A DNA stretch of 64,000 bases from Chamaecrista fasciculata (lineage: Eukaryota; Streptophyta; Magnoliopsida; Fabales; Fabaceae), in NCBI GenBank assembly GCA_003254925.1, contig QANZ01052391.1, positions 177,077 to 241,076 on the forward strand. The letters run 5' to 3'. The notes under the pieces are model-generated. The model saw only the letters and a list, made by a program, of their open reading frames with translations. It searched no databases and was not told where the DNA came from. Position 1 is the first letter of the stretch. The number at the start of each line of letters is the position of its first letter. Positions 1 to 12,413 of this stretch are shown here, piece after piece. The translations under genes and the position numbers were made by a program.

Positions 1-2065
1 CTTTTTGTCAACTCACTTATTATAACATATATGATAGAAAAATGATTCGTATAAGCTTTCCAGGTTAGATGTAATGGTAGAATTCAAATAACATCACATT
101 TTTGGCTAATGATGGAATAAATGAAAAAGTATGAGGACAAAAACTGAATAAGAAAAAGCTTGAGGACTAAACTGGACTCCACCTCATAGTTTGAGGACCA
201 AAATGAAGTTTTGACCTAAAATAAATTATAGAATAAAATTAATAGTGATTCTTTTTTAAAACTTTTTTTTCGTGTCATAATATAATAAAAGGAAGTAATA
301 ATGGATATTTTTCATAAGATAAAAAGCTAAAGAATTTTTTCATTACTTTTCATAATTCAAAAAAAGTCTTAAAACATAAATTAAAATTAACTAAGGAGGA
401 TCTTACACGTTTTAACCTACTATTCAATTGATTAGGACATGGACATTAATTAATATTAATTAATAAATAAATATATATATAATTAACTATCTATATTGAA
501 GGATATACATCCCAACATGAAGCCCCTCCCTTCACAAGCTTGTCATGGGGTGTGTGATACAATGATGAACAAGATATGTTTGTCTCTTGCAAAGCGATGA
601 CACATATGTGCAAGATCATTCAACATTGGGATTTGCATAGAGAGGTTATTATGCTAATAATTTCTCTTCATGTTTTGTCCATTTAATTTCAAACAAGAAA
701 GATGAAACAAATAAGCTGGATAGGAGCTTGCATGCAAGTGGGTGTAAGTATTATCAAAATACATTATATTATTATAATGCCAACTTGAGAAGACATAATG
801 GCTTCAAATCACCACACATCAAACCATTAATAAAAACAATGGTATAATACACACAGCAGAGTTTAAAAAATTAATCATTAATGGAAAAGGAAGAAAAAAA
901 AAAACAATTAATTAATTAGTATGTATGATGGACCCCTCTTGGAGACAAAGACAATTTAAGAATATAATGCCTTGAAAAAGATCTCAAACCCCTTCACTCA
1001 AATTATTAAATTCATTGTGAAATTAATTATTATTATTATAATTATTTATTTATTTCTACCACGTACCCATCCGTTTTATTTATGGTGATTATTAATATCA
1101 TTCACATAGTGTTGATAACGACAAGTCAAAACTTGATGATGGATCACCAAAAGAAAGAAATAAAGAAACCAAACATACACATGTAATCAAAAGGTAAAAT
1201 CTAAAGGGGAAAAAATTAATTATAAGGTTCATGCATGCATGCATTGTCTCTCTTTTTTCTCATTAAGTATAGAGGAAACGTAACTAAATAATAATTACTA
1301 TATAGATATATAGTCTCTTCATCAATCACAATTAAGTCTCCATGATAACACATGGTAATCATGATTATACCTCTTTATCTAGTTTGAGAGTCAAGTTTAT
1401 GAATTTTGTGCACTATAGCTTACTTAACTATACAACTTTACTCTTTCTTCATATTTATCCATAGCTCAAGTTAAAAAAAGAAACAGTAAATTGATATTCT
1501 AATCAATGTTTGTCATGACCAAACTGTTTAAAGATTTGTATAAATGTTTAGTTTATGGTTTGATCGGTTTAATAACTGATTAAATCAATAGTCAAATCAG
1601 ATGATACAATAAATAATAAATATTAATTATTTTTCATATATAAAATATAAAGACTATATATTAGAATTAATAATTCAACCTTTATTTTTTAGTTTTTTGG
1701 TTAAACTGAAACGAAGTACGTTATAAGAAGGATACAAAGATATAAAATAAAGATAACAAAATACATACATAGGTTTTTAAATGTATAAATTTTATGTAAA
1801 TCAAGCAAAACATTTTATAAATTATGATAAATTAAGTGGGCTTCAAATCTGAATTAATTAATTTTTTTTATCTATAAGTTGAAACATGAAACTAAAAAAA
1901 ATGGACCTAAGTCGACCATCGATTCAACAGTTCTGGGCTATTAAATCCAGTCCAATATGGTCCAAATGCAAACTTAATTTTTGGAGTCAAACCAATTCGT
2001 CATCATGGTTGGACCGTTGGATTTGGTCCAATCCAAACAACATTGATTCTAATCTCTAAATTACA
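1..2065. other. AT-rich intergenic stretch
   Basis: No gene is visible on either strand. Positions about 100-225 hold the right half of a GGTCC-type repeat (GAGGACCAAAATGAAG followed by TTTTGACC), cut off from any left arm. Positions 1550-2040 hold scattered AACCGATT/GGTTTGGTCC-like motifs that look like decayed hAT MITE sequence. The rest is low-complexity AT-rich DNA. Confidence 0.6.
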
Positions 2066-2073
2066 TGGGTGCT

Positions 2074-2682
2074 TAGGAATGTTCAAAACCGAAACCAAAC
2101 CAAACCGAACTAAATCGATTAATGAGCAATTTGGTTTGGTTAAAAATGCATTAAAATTGGATGGTTTGGTTCAGTTAACAATTTGAATATGCAATTAATC
2201 GAACTGACCGCTAGTATTTATATATATAGTTTTTTTTTACTTATATTATGTTATATGTGATTACATTTAATGAAAAGTTATTATTTTTTTATCATCATTT
2301 GATTTTTATCATATTTTTATTATGTTATCTTATTGAATCATAAAATTTTTTAACCTCAGACAACAACTAACTATTATTCTTCGTCATACAATTTTATCCT
2401 CTCAAGTCTCTAATCTTGTTTGTCATTTTTTTTATCTATTCTATAAATTAAACTTACTACACCAAAAAACTATTTTTGTTCTTTTTAATTTTATAATTAA
2501 TTAATAAAGACAACTAATAAACTTCTTAACCGTTCAAACCGACCGCCCAAACCGCCTAATTATTAGTTTGGTTTGGTTTGGTTAAACAAAATATTTTTAA
2601 CTGCTTGGTTAAGAATTACTTCAAACTGATGTGAGCGGTCCGGTTAAAAATTTTGTTCACAACCGCCCAACAAACACTCTTA
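2074..2682. mobile_element. hAT-type MITE with 8-bp target duplication
   Basis: A 609-bp non-coding insertion bounded by a perfect 8-bp target duplication, TGGGTGCT (2066-2073 and 2683-2690). Its ends begin TAGGAATGTTCAAAACC and, on the other strand, TAAGAGTGTTTGTTGGGC, a loose terminal inverted repeat of the hAT kind. The subterminal DNA on both sides is rich in AACCGAAC/GGTTTGGTT motifs. There is no coding capacity, so it depends on a transposase elsewhere. An 8-bp duplication and TA-G-G termini are the hAT signature; the family name beyond that is inference. Confidence 0.85.
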
Positions 2683-2690
2683 TGGGTGCT

Positions 2691-5159
2691 GTCATTTTTT
2701 TTGAAATGTTTGGTTTAATAATCTTTAAAAATTTATGACTCATTATAAGTTACTCCCTCTATAATTATTCTCATAGCATACAACTTAGTCTTTATATTAG
2801 AGGGATCTAATTGCAATAATTAAGTTATAAGAAGACCAAATCAATTATTTCAAAAATTCAAAGGCTAAACTTGTATCCCACGATTTTAGGACTATATTGA
2901 TAATTTACTCTAAAGAAATGAACTTGCACCACGTGAAAAAAATAATTGCGTGAAAATTCTGATTCAAGTACTTTGTAATAATTTCTTTTTATTTTTCTTG
3001 TGTGCATTCAATTTACATAATTTTGTGTATATCTCAACTAATTCTTTCTCCTCAAATAAAATTCAAAAGCAAGTTCCATTCGTCATCAATTTTATTACAT
3101 ATATAATTAACCTATCTTAATGGACATATTATAATTATTGCTCAAGATCACAGAGCAAAACATTATAATATATCATGTCATGGCGTGGAATTTTGAATAT
3201 GCTTTGGGCCAGGGTGTTGTCACTAATTTTGAGGAAACTTATATATAATGTGATACTAATTATCATGAAAGTCCCAATTAATTGGTCAATTATATAGACT
3301 AGAATATTAGTTTACATAGGGAATCTAAATCAAATTATATATATACATTCTTTGCCGAAATTATACATGATTAGATCAAATTGTCTTTCTCATGTAAAAG
3401 TAGTATATATATAGCCTCTTATATATGTTAGCTGCTAACTCCAAAATAGATCCTCAATATTCAATACATGTGTCTTTTCCAAATTATTGTTTTCAAGTTA
3501 ATATATATAATTAACGAGTTTATACCACTAATTAATGGTGGACCGAAGAATCATGATGATGACACTGGTCTAGCTATATATATATTAGTAATTTGATTTG
3601 ATTTGATGATTTAATTTAATTTAATAATTAATTTGTTTTGTTTTCTGGTGACATGAAGTTTGATCCGCTGCATAATTGAATTGGGATATATATATGATTA
3701 GTTATAATATATTATTAAATGTTCAACTATCAATTCGTGTGTATATTCTGTGCAAAATCAGATGTGTATTCATTGTCCGAATCATTTGATAAAGTGATTA
3801 TTCCTATAATTCTTGGTAGGAAAAATATACACAGAAAATGCCACCAACATAATACAAATTTACAATTCAAACAAATTGATTGTTTCCAATATATCATGGT
3901 TTAAATTAAAAATTAATTTTAAGTTTGCCTCATCTATCATCGTTTCTTGATAGAGTGACGTGTGTCTAAGGAAATTTTAACTATGATAATATAAATAATA
4001 ATTGTTAAGGACAGATGTTGTGTTTTTACAAAATGTATTATTTAATTAAATGTAAATAAGCAGTATATATAAAAATAACAATGAATTCATTTTATATTAT
4101 GTGACTAATTTTTAACCTTTAAATAGAGGATTCATAATAAAGAAATTAATCATTATTATCGACAATGAATATTTTAATTCATATAAAAAATAATTTAAAA
4201 AACTATAATATAAAAACTTTTTATGTTATATTTCAAAATTATAAAAAAAAATTAAATTCTTGTATTTTAAAAATGATTTTTTAGTATTTTTATTTTTAAT
4301 TTCATATCATGTTTTATTGTAATATATGATTTTGATTAAAATAAAAAATTCATGTTATAATATAAATATTTCCATCATTGTTCAAAATTGTATGGGTTCT
4401 TCTAAATTAATTATTAACAAAGGAGATGTAAATTGAACTCTCACACTTAACTTTTTTTTTTTTCTAAATAATATTGTCTAGTGATCTATATATTTTGAAA
4501 GTATATATACATATATATATATAGGTTTTGTTATCAAGTAAATTAATTATTTAGTCGTTAAAAGATCATTGAGTTAATAACTTAGTTCTTAAAAAATTAA
4601 AATATATTACTTAATCTTTAAAAGATTAAAATTATAAACTATTTAGTCTTTAAAAAATCAAGTGTACTCTGTTTTGATCTTTCATATTCTAATTAAATTG
4701 TATATTTAAATATTTTAAAAAATAAAGTATCAGTTTGATAATTTTTTGGAAATTGAATTATTATTAATTTACTCTTTGTTATGTATAGAGAAAATTGAAA
4801 TGAAAATAAAAAAACAAGAATGTTTATGATAATTTGAGAGAAGGAATGCATGGTATTGGTAAGGTGTGTGGGGGTGAGGGTGACAGGTGAAGGAATGTTT
4901 ATAAATATTTATATGTTTTTATATAAATTTTGTATGTTTTCTTATGTATTTATACTATTAGTTCTTTATAAATAAGATATTTTTATTTTAAAATTTACAT
5001 AATTACATATATGTATTACATTTACATATTTTATAGAATATATTTTAATTGATCTATATTTATATATATAAAATCTATGTTTTTTAACATTTTTTATGTG
5101 TAAGTTTTTTTATTCACTACCCACAAATTTATAATAATATTTTTTTGATGAAAATTATA
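2691..5159. other. AT-rich intergenic DNA, no gene seen
   Basis: About 2.5 kb of very AT-rich sequence with no convincing coding potential. Positions 4535-4730 resemble the dispersed TTTAGTC-CTTAAAAGATTAAA repeat seen elsewhere in the window. Small open frames here (for example 3719-3904) have AT-driven composition and no recognisable domain. Confidence 0.55.
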
Positions 5160-5285
5160 AAAAAATAAAATTACAAACTCAAACCGCGGGTTCAACCCAA
5201 CCCAACCCGCAGATTGATGTGCGGGTTGAGTTGGGATTTCCCCTCAACCCGCCCCAACCCAACCCGTGCTCACCCCTACGTGCTA
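5160..5285. repeat. Terminal fragment of a hAT-like MITE (CAACCC-rich)
   Basis: A patch rich in CCAACCCAACCCG and its complement, ending GCTCACCCCTA, which on the other strand reads TAGGGGTGAGCACGGG. That is the kind of terminus seen on plant hAT MITEs. I cannot find a matching left terminus or target duplication, so this is called a fragment. Confidence 0.5.
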
Positions 5286-5289
5286 AAGT

Positions 5290-5656
5290 CTTAATTTGGT
5301 AGATATTTTTGTTCAATTTTTATTTTAGTTTCATTATCTTTTTCATATTTTCAGTCTCATATTTTTGACTTAGGTCCAAATATAGTCCTATATATATCTT
5401 TTTGTTATTGTAGATTTGGTCTCATATCTTTGTGCCAATTGCATAATTGGTATTATATTTTTGGGTCAAATGCAAAAGTGGTCTCATATCTTTGCAAAAG
5501 AATCAATGACCAAATCTACAACCTGACCAAAAGATATGAGACCAAATTAAATTAATATTTTTTGCATAGATATGAGATAAAAAATGCAACAAAAAAATAC
5601 AAGATCAAATTGAGAATTTAGCCAAAGATATGAGACCAAATTTACACTTTGACCTA
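5290..5656. repeat. Foldback repeat of the GGTCTCATATCTTTG family
   Basis: The left part carries GGTCTCATATCTTTG several times and the right part carries its complement CAAAGATATGAGACC, so the stretch can fold on itself around position 5505. The right end (ACACTTTGACC) matches the termini of the better-bounded copies at 39923-40291 and 61340-61782. The left terminus is unclear and I found no target duplication. Confidence 0.6.
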
Positions 5657-5816
5657 ATATATATATATATATATATAAAGATAGAAAACACACGATTGGC
5701 GAAGTCAATTTCTGAATTTCAAGTGAGAAAATTCAGGGTCAGTTCGTTTCCGTTTTTTATAAAATTTGTTTTGATTATAATCGTAGTGTGATTATAATCA
5801 AAGTTGATTATTTTTG

Positions 5817-5935
5817 CTTCTTCTTCTTCTTCTTCTTCTTCTTCTTCTTCTTCTTCTTCTTCTTCTTCTTCTTCCTATCTCTGCTGCTCTATTTCCCTTC
5901 TTATCTCTGCTGCTCTATTTCCCTTCTTATCTCAA
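5817..5935. repeat. (TTC)n microsatellite and adjoining 26-bp tandem repeat
   Basis: About 19 TTC units run from 5817 to 5873, followed by two and a half copies of a unit containing TATCTCTGCTGCTCTATTTC. Open frames through this tract encode only homopolymers such as poly-Ser, poly-Leu or poly-Phe and are not genes. Confidence 0.9.
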
Positions 5936-7003
5936 TTTGGCGCACCCACCATACCCATTTCCCTTCTTCTTCTTAGCTCTGTTGCTCTATTTCTCTTCAA
6001 TTCCAACAATATTCACTGCTAATAATACTATCTTCAACCTCAACTCTGCTCATACGCATAATCTCGATCTCACAGGAAGCATTGTCATATTGAATTACAC
6101 CTCATCCCCCACCCCAACAATCTCGATCTCACAGGAAGCATTTTCAAAATATTCCATCACAAGAGTTTGAGTGAAAAACGCAGATGGAATGACCAAAGTT
6201 TTAATCAACCCTTTTGAAGTATGAACCCAAAATGGAAGTTTCATGATTATAGCTTTCGAGACTTTTCGATTGGCAAGAAAACGAAGGTTGTAAAGGGCAT
6301 TAACAAAATCAAAACTTTCTTTTCTTGAATTAATTAATGATATATTTCCTCTGCCAAGGCTTGCACTTGTTGAAATCGGCTTCTCCGATGGCTGTTGCGG
6401 TGAAGCTACTAACGTCGGACGGCGGACGACGGAGGAAGAGAGAGAGAGGCGACGAGAGAGAGACGAGAGGGAGAGAGAACAAGAAAGTTTGGCTAAAATA
6501 TTAGTTTTAGTCCCAAATTATTTTAACAAATTAACAATTTAGCCCAATGTTGAGGTAAATGACTATTTTATCCTTGTGATGGGTGATTGATTGTTTTAGA
6601 GTATAGGTAATTATAGGTATATGTATAGGGGTATAAGTGTAATTGAGTGTGTTTGATTATTTAAAAATCATGATTATAAATGAATCAGGAAAAAAACGTA
6701 AACGAACATGTTTATTATGATTAGGCCAAAGTCCTATTTTGGTCCCCCAGTTATGCTCCTTGTTCCAAATAGGTCCCCAGGTTATTTTTTGTTCCATATT
6801 GGTCCCCCAGTTATGCAAAACTTGAAAAAGTTGGTCCCTCTAACGTTTTCCATCCATTGTTCCGTTAAAAAAAGAGGAAAAATAAACTTTCATCCCCAAA
6901 AGTTTTATTTTCTTATATTAAGGTCCTTTTCTTTTTATAATAGGATCAAAACGTAAGAAAAGAAAGTAAATTAAGATTTTAAGTGAATTTACCCAAAAAA
7001 TTC

Positions 7004-7049
<46 letters not shown>

Positions 7050-7062
7050 TCAAACCAGAAAA

Positions 7063-7332
7063 ATGGCGAACACGAAACCGCCGAGACACACGACGACGAC
7101 GACGAAGTCATTCACGCTTCCTTCGTCGCCGTCCTCTTCCTCCGACTTCGAGTTCTCCAGCTCCGCCGTCTCCGCCCACAAATCCGCCTCCTCCACCGTC
7201 GTCGCCGACCTCTTCTACAACGGCCAGCTCTTACCTCTCCATCTCTCCCCTCGCATCAACATGCTTCGAACCCTCCTCTCCCCCTCCTCCGCCGCCGCAC
7301 GCTCACCTTCATCTTCATTTCATAGAATCTGA
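7063..7332 (+). pseudogene. Captured BKI1/MAKR-like gene fragment (89 codons)
   Basis: An open frame starts at ATG 7063 and stops at 7330-7332, giving 89 aa. It has a Ser/Thr-rich N terminus with a DFEFSSS motif, and then LFYNGQLLPLHLSPR followed by a hydrophobic stretch. That last motif is characteristic of the BKI1 and membrane-associated kinase regulator (MAKR) family, plant proteins that bind the plasma membrane and restrain receptor kinases such as BRI1. Full-length members are several hundred residues long, so only the N-terminal coding part is here. The frame runs into foreign sequence just before the ribose-5-phosphate isomerase piece. Local GC content is far above that of the surroundings. 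It could be transcribed and translated as a short peptide, but nothing shows this. Naming the exact family member is not possible by eye. Confidence 0.7.
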
Positions 7333-7370
7333 ATCACAAAACATCACAAGTGTTATTGTTGACTCAATCC

Positions 7371-7760
7371 ATGGCTTCCTTACCCCTCTCAGCGCCGTCA
7401 TCTCTTTCTTCCTCACACCACAATGTCTCCACCCACCTTATCCTACGCACCCCCAAATCCCTCAAACTTCGCACCACCAACCCTCACAGACTCGCCGCCG
7501 TCAAAGCCCTATCCGCCCCCGTCCTCACCCAAGACGATCTCAAGAAACTCGCCGCCGACAAAGCCGTCGAGTACGTCCGCAGCGGCATGGTTCTCGGCCT
7601 CGGCACCGGTTCCACCGCCGCCTTCGTCTTCGCCAAGCTCGGCGACCTTCTCAAATCCGGTCAACTCAAAGACATTATCGGCGTCCCTACCTCCAAACGC
7701 ACTGAAGAGCAAGCTCGATCTCTCGGCATCCCTCTCTCCGTCCTCGACGACAATCCGCGT
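7371..7760 (+). pseudogene. Captured 5' fragment of chloroplast ribose-5-phosphate isomerase
   Basis: ATG 7371 opens a frame of about 130 codons that matches the N-terminal third of plant chloroplast ribose-5-phosphate isomerase (RPI; Calvin cycle and pentose phosphate pathway, interconverting ribose-5-P and ribulose-5-P). A Ser/Thr-rich, acid-poor transit peptide of about 45 residues is followed by DDLKKLAADKAVEYVRSG and then the substrate-binding GLGTGSTAAF loop and SKRTEEQARSLGIPL. The fragment breaks off after LSVLDDNPR, before the catalytic region, and runs straight into the element's (GA)n tract, which encodes only Arg-Glu. About 35 bp upstream of the ATG looks like the donor gene's 5' leader. 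The reading frame of this part is uninterrupted, which suggests a fairly recent capture. It cannot make an active enzyme. Confidence 0.85.
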
Positions 7761-7813
<53 letters not shown>

Positions 7814-8132
7814 GAATTTTTTGGGTAAATTCACTTAAAATCTTAATTTACTTTCTTTTCTTACGTTTTGATCCTATTATAAAAAGAAAAGGACCTTAAT
7901 ATAAGAAAATAAAACTTTTGGGGATGAAAGTTTATTTTTCCTCTTTTTTTAACGGAAGAATGGATGGAAAACGTTAGAGGGACCAATTTTTTCAAGTTTT
8001 GCATAACTGGGGGGACCAATATGGAATAAAAAATAACTGGGGGACCTATTTGGAACAAGGAGCATAACTGGAGGACTAAAATAGGACTTTGGCCTTATGA
8101 TTATAATCAAAACGGAAACGAACTGGGCCTCA

Positions 8133-10430
8133 GTCTACCGTGTGTTTTGTATCATTATCTTATATATTATGAAAAAATATTTGATCTTTAATATATATAA
8201 TTTAATTTTTAAGTTATTGTAATTGTTAATTACTTAATTTTCAAATTTTAATTGATTTCATATTTTTTTAGTCCTCAAACTTTGTATTTAATTTTTACTT
8301 TGGGATCTTTGAATTTATATTTTTTGATATCTAAGTTAATTCGATGACAATTATTATATTTTAAAGACAAAATTGTATATTTAGACAAATTTTGGAGACT
8401 AAAATATAAATTGTCTCGTTACAAGAATTTTAGCTTTTAAATATTAAATCAAAATTAAAATAAAATTTTGATATTTTGATGAGTGAGAATTCACTAAACC
8501 CCTTTTTTATATATTGTTTAGAATATTATTCGAGATGCTCTATATATTTGAAAGAATTAATTCATTGATCATGTACAGATTTTGATATATTACTATAGAT
8601 TTTTTTTTCATCACTTGACTATATAATCATAAATGTTGTTTAAAATATTAATATTATCTAATATATATTCTTAATATAAACTAAGAAACCATTGAAATTT
8701 AATTAGAAGTGTTCTCAAACTGCCTTCTCTTACTTTCCCTAGTGCTTTTTTTTTCTCTCTGAAATTCATCTTCTTCTTTTCTCTCAATTTTTTTTCTTTA
8801 GTTGCTTTTCATTTAAATAAATCAGATTTGCAGTCCTTCCATATTCAGTGGTGATTTTTTCCATATCTATTTCTGGTTATACGCTTTATTTAATAAAGAA
8901 TTGTTCAAATACTAGATCAACTCAAATCTAAACATTTATGCCGAAAAATTTTCAATCTACCGTCAAATTTATGAAGAAGTTTATGACATCTTCATTCGTG
9001 AAGAAAACTACATTTCGTATATATAGGGTGTATAATAGTAAATGCTTTGTTGGCAACACTAAAATCAGTGATTATTTTTATCCTGAGGATATTTTCTATA
9101 TAGGATCAGTTGTGTTTTCATTTGTTTTCCTAGATTAACATTATTAATAGATTATTCTTTATGTATTATTAGATTTGTATTATCTGAATGATTGCAAGTG
9201 TAGTATGACTTTTATATAATCTAATTTGGGTTTGATGCTTTTCAAAGAAAAAAAAATAGAATAAGATGAAAATGTTTAAGTATTATAAGAAAAATATATA
9301 AAATATAATTTTGATCCATATATACACGAAATATTGGTATCCTATGAATATAGTGTTGTAATTATTGGAGTAAATTTGAGAAACTAAAATCCAATTGGAA
9401 CATTTGTCAAGGCCAATCGATGCAATAATATTATCGTATAATACAATGGATCAAATTCACATAAAATTATTTATTTATATTTTTATTATTAAGTTCATCA
9501 TTGAAAATAACCTGGCCTATGCATATAGTAAAACAAAAGTACTTAATTAACCATAAGAGAAATGAAATATTATATTTTAAAAAAAAATTATATATCATTT
9601 AATGGTTAATGAAATTGATAACAAAGATATAAAATAAAGTAAAATAAAAATTCGGTCCTAAAAAGATATCAAATTGATAATTCAATTTCTGAAAAATTGA
9701 AATACATAGTAGTTTAGTCCCTAAAAGAATTAAACATTATACTTATCAATTATTTTTATAGACTAAAAATATATCATTTGATTCTTTTAAAAATGAATGT
9801 ATATTAATGTATATTGTTTAGTTCTTTCAAAAAGAATTGAGTTATTTGGTGATTTTTTATCCTTGCCCCTAATACTATTAGTGATAAGAATCTGAGTATT
9901 AGTAATATGTTAAGAAATAAGAAGCTAAGTTGGCAATTATATGCATGATATTTTCAAAGTGTGTCTTTTTCTCTCTATATATTGTTGTTTTGGTTGCAAC
10001 ATGTGGGCACCAAAGAGATTGGCATTCTAGATTGATATCTTCTATTGATTTGTCAAAGACAAAAGAAAGAACCAAATAAAACTAACAAAAAGAAGAAGAC
10101 ATTTTATATAAGTGCATTATTTACCCCTAATATATCCATATATAAATATATACATCCATTCATCCATCACATTAATTATGTAATCCACCTATACATACTG
10201 AAGAGTGACACATTATTAAATTGCTCACACTTGTATGTGCATTAAATCAATCTCTCTGGCTTATATGGAAAATGGAAAGTCCACGTTGTTACATAATGAA
10301 AAAGTGAATATCCTTTAGTATTTCTTTTCTTCTTCCTTTTTTTCCCCTATCCCCTTCAAATCAGTGATGTAAAAATAATTATGTTTTATTATTCTATATT
10401 TCAAATCAGAATATAATAGTAAATTAAAGG
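8133..10430. other. AT-rich intergenic DNA with repeat fragments
   Basis: No host gene recognised. Positions 8170-8480 and 9640-9870 contain the dispersed foldback motif (TTTAGTCC near TTGAAATAC and complements). The 66-codon frame at 8938-9138 has no domain I know and no supporting context. Confidence 0.5.
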
Positions 10431-10431
10431 T

Positions 10432-10815
10432 CAAATGTTGAAATTGATCATATACTTTTTTCCAAAGTTCAATTTGGTCCTTTATTTTTCAGAATGTTCA
10501 AATTAGTCCTATATATTTCTATAGTGGTTCACTTTGATACCAGACTAATGAATATGATCATATATCTTTCTCGTTTTAAGTTTAAATGATATGAGTCAAA
10601 AGCTAAGAGTTTCTTTTGACAAGTACACCTTTATCTAGTTGAGGTCGTTAGCAGATAAAATCAAATTAAAATGAGAAAATGGGCCAAACAAGCTAAGTTA
10701 GTTATCATATTTCTCTCGTCTCAAATCTGAATACACTGAGTTATTTTTTATGAGTCCTTTTTCTACCTAGCTGAGACCATAAACAAATGAAGTCAAATTT
10801 GGTCCAAAAATAGGG
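10432..10815. repeat. Half of a foldback element related to the 45.5-kb copy
   Basis: Begins GGTCAAATG and runs through TTGGTCC motifs, then through TATCTTTCTCGTTTTAAGTTT and AGTTGAGG-type segments that recur in the elements at 45458-46268 and 54815-55330. Only one arm is evident, so this is a truncated or diverged copy. It ends near TCAAATTTGGTCC. Confidence 0.55.
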
Positions 10816-10819
10816 TTGA

Positions 10820-11998
10820 AATCAATTTTAACAGCTTATGTTAAAATTAAAAAAATATATTTATCATTACATTTGAGTTAATATTTTAACAAAATGATCA
10901 AAATTGATTATAATTATATTTTTGGAGATTACATCTTATAATTTATCTTTTAGTGACTAAATTGAGAAATTAATATTTTTAAGAATTAAATCATTAATTT
11001 ACTATTAATTTAATGACTAAGACGTAACTTAATCAATTAATTGTAAAGTGTGCTTCACTCTAGATGATGGCGAAGATTATGATTGCAGATTAATTTATAA
11101 CTTCATATAGTATATTACTTTTATTAATAATTAGTCTAAGTATATTCCTTTTATTAAACTTTGGCCACAAATCAAAAGAGTAAAATTATAAAGTTGACCA
11201 AGAGAATACTTTAATCAAACATTAAAAAAAAAAGATTTCTGAGCTATATATACATACATATGGATAACTTTTGAGGGAGATGCTTTAATTTAATTTAATT
11301 TAACATAGCTAGCTAGCACATCTAAAGTGGTGAAGTATTAAAATAGAAAAAATGAAGTTTGCAACGTGATGCAATGATTTTTTTCCTACAAGTTACAATT
11401 CATTAATTAAAAAAATTAAAGAAACATTTAAGTAATTAAAGAAAAGAAAAAGGTTCTTCATTGGATTTGGAGGCATGAAGGTGTGAGATTTAAGGGAAAA
11501 AGCAAAGAAAGGAAATGGGTGGGTTGTGTGCAACTACAAGAGTTTGTGCTTTCAAAGATCTTAGTGTCGGAAACGCACTCTACAATCCCACGTGTGATGT
11601 TCCACATGTCATCCTTTAATTTTATTTATTCATTAATATAATTTTCTTATTTATAATTTAATTTATATAATTAATTCATGTGTGTTAGCCATAGACCTAG
11701 CTAGCTAGAGAGATGAATTAATGACTTGCAAGAATATTTTTGGGATAATCTTGTAAGAAAAATCCAAGAGAAATTTCATTTTTCACCATGAGCCAGATAT
11801 GACATGTTGATGCATGTAACAATTTTTTATGTGTTATGTATGTTATGCACCATATATAACATAATCAATATTAGTCATATGCATTTTAATTATTAATAAC
11901 AATTAATCATTGTCCCACAAAAAACCTTATTTTAAAGGAAGCTAAAATTAACATATGCCAATCCTTAATACAGAGTTTTTTATATGAATATATTTTTA
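10820..11998. other. Intergenic DNA, no gene seen
   Basis: AT-rich. A short less AT-rich patch at about 11455-11620 contains CACGTG (a G-box-type hexamer) and has no open frame. It could be regulatory but stands alone. Confidence 0.45.
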
Positions 11999-12098
11999 GA
12001 GTAAATTATATAAAGAGTTTTGTAGTTTAATCTATTTATACGATGGGTTCTACGATTCAAAAGTTTTTAAATGAGTGGTATGTAATCTATTTCATCAT

Positions 12099-12137
<39 letters not shown>

Positions 12138-12413
12138 CTTCGTGGTTTATTTATATTAAGAGATAACATCATCACATGTTTGTCATGTGACTCAACTTTT
12201 TTTTTTTTGAGAACATGTATCTCTCTTTGTGTCCAAATCGTACATATGATATTAAGTTGGAAAGAATTTGAAACAAGTCTTCTAAATATATATGGCTTGC
12301 ATGCAATAGAATCATGTAGAGAGAATTATCAACTTCAAAAAAAAGATTATTAACCATTTTATAATTCTTTAAGTTAATGATGATCAACTAATTATCTTTA
12401 AGAGCATATATCT

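Larger units (their letters stand above)
6724..8094. mobile_element. Pack-MULE (Mutator-like) carrying two host gene fragments
   Basis: A 1371-bp element with a perfect 9-bp target duplication, TTATGATTA (6715-6723 and 8095-8103), the length typical of Mutator-like elements. Terminal inverted repeats of about 330 bp start GGCCAAAGTCC at both ends and run inward through repeated TTGGTCCCC and GTTATG motifs. They end in a (CT)n tract on the left (about 7011-7046) and a matching (GA)n tract on the right (about 7761-7809). Between them lies about 710 bp of much more GC-rich sequence made of two unrelated host gene pieces, both on the + strand. No transposase is present, which is the usual Pack-MULE form. 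The terminal repeats are clearly the same subfamily as those of the foldback element at 23212-29066. Confidence 0.9.
5736..8129. mobile_element. PIF/Harbinger-like element containing a nested Pack-MULE
   Basis: The left end starts GGGTCAGTTCGTTTCCG and the right end, on the other strand, starts GGGCCCAGTTCGTTTCCG. Both continue into TTTTGATTATAATC. A 3-bp duplication TCA flanks them (5733-5735, 8130-8132), which fits the TNA target of PIF/Harbinger. The right terminal repeat was later entered by a MULE (6724-8094), leaving only 26 bp of this element beyond it. The interior 5776-6700 has a (TTC)n tract, a 26-bp tandem repeat near 5878-5935 and a 24-bp sequence containing ATCTCGATCTCACAGG repeated about 60 bp apart (6060 and 6120). 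It shows no transposase. The GC-rich stretch near 6360-6480 may be captured host sequence, which I do not recognise. Confidence 0.65.

Noticed and set aside
5788-6170. Open frames of 60-118 codons through the TTC tract
   Set aside because: They are products of the trinucleotide repeat (poly-Phe, poly-Ser, poly-Leu) and have no conserved part.
6983-7838. Long alternative frames of up to 240 codons over the Pack-MULE interior
   Set aside because: Shadow frames of the two captured gene pieces and the CT/GA tracts; only the BKI1/MAKR-like and RPI frames have recognisable motifs.
7371-7838. A functional ribose-5-phosphate isomerase gene
   Set aside because: Only the N-terminal third is present, it runs into the MULE's GA tract, and it lies between MULE terminal repeats with a 9-bp duplication.
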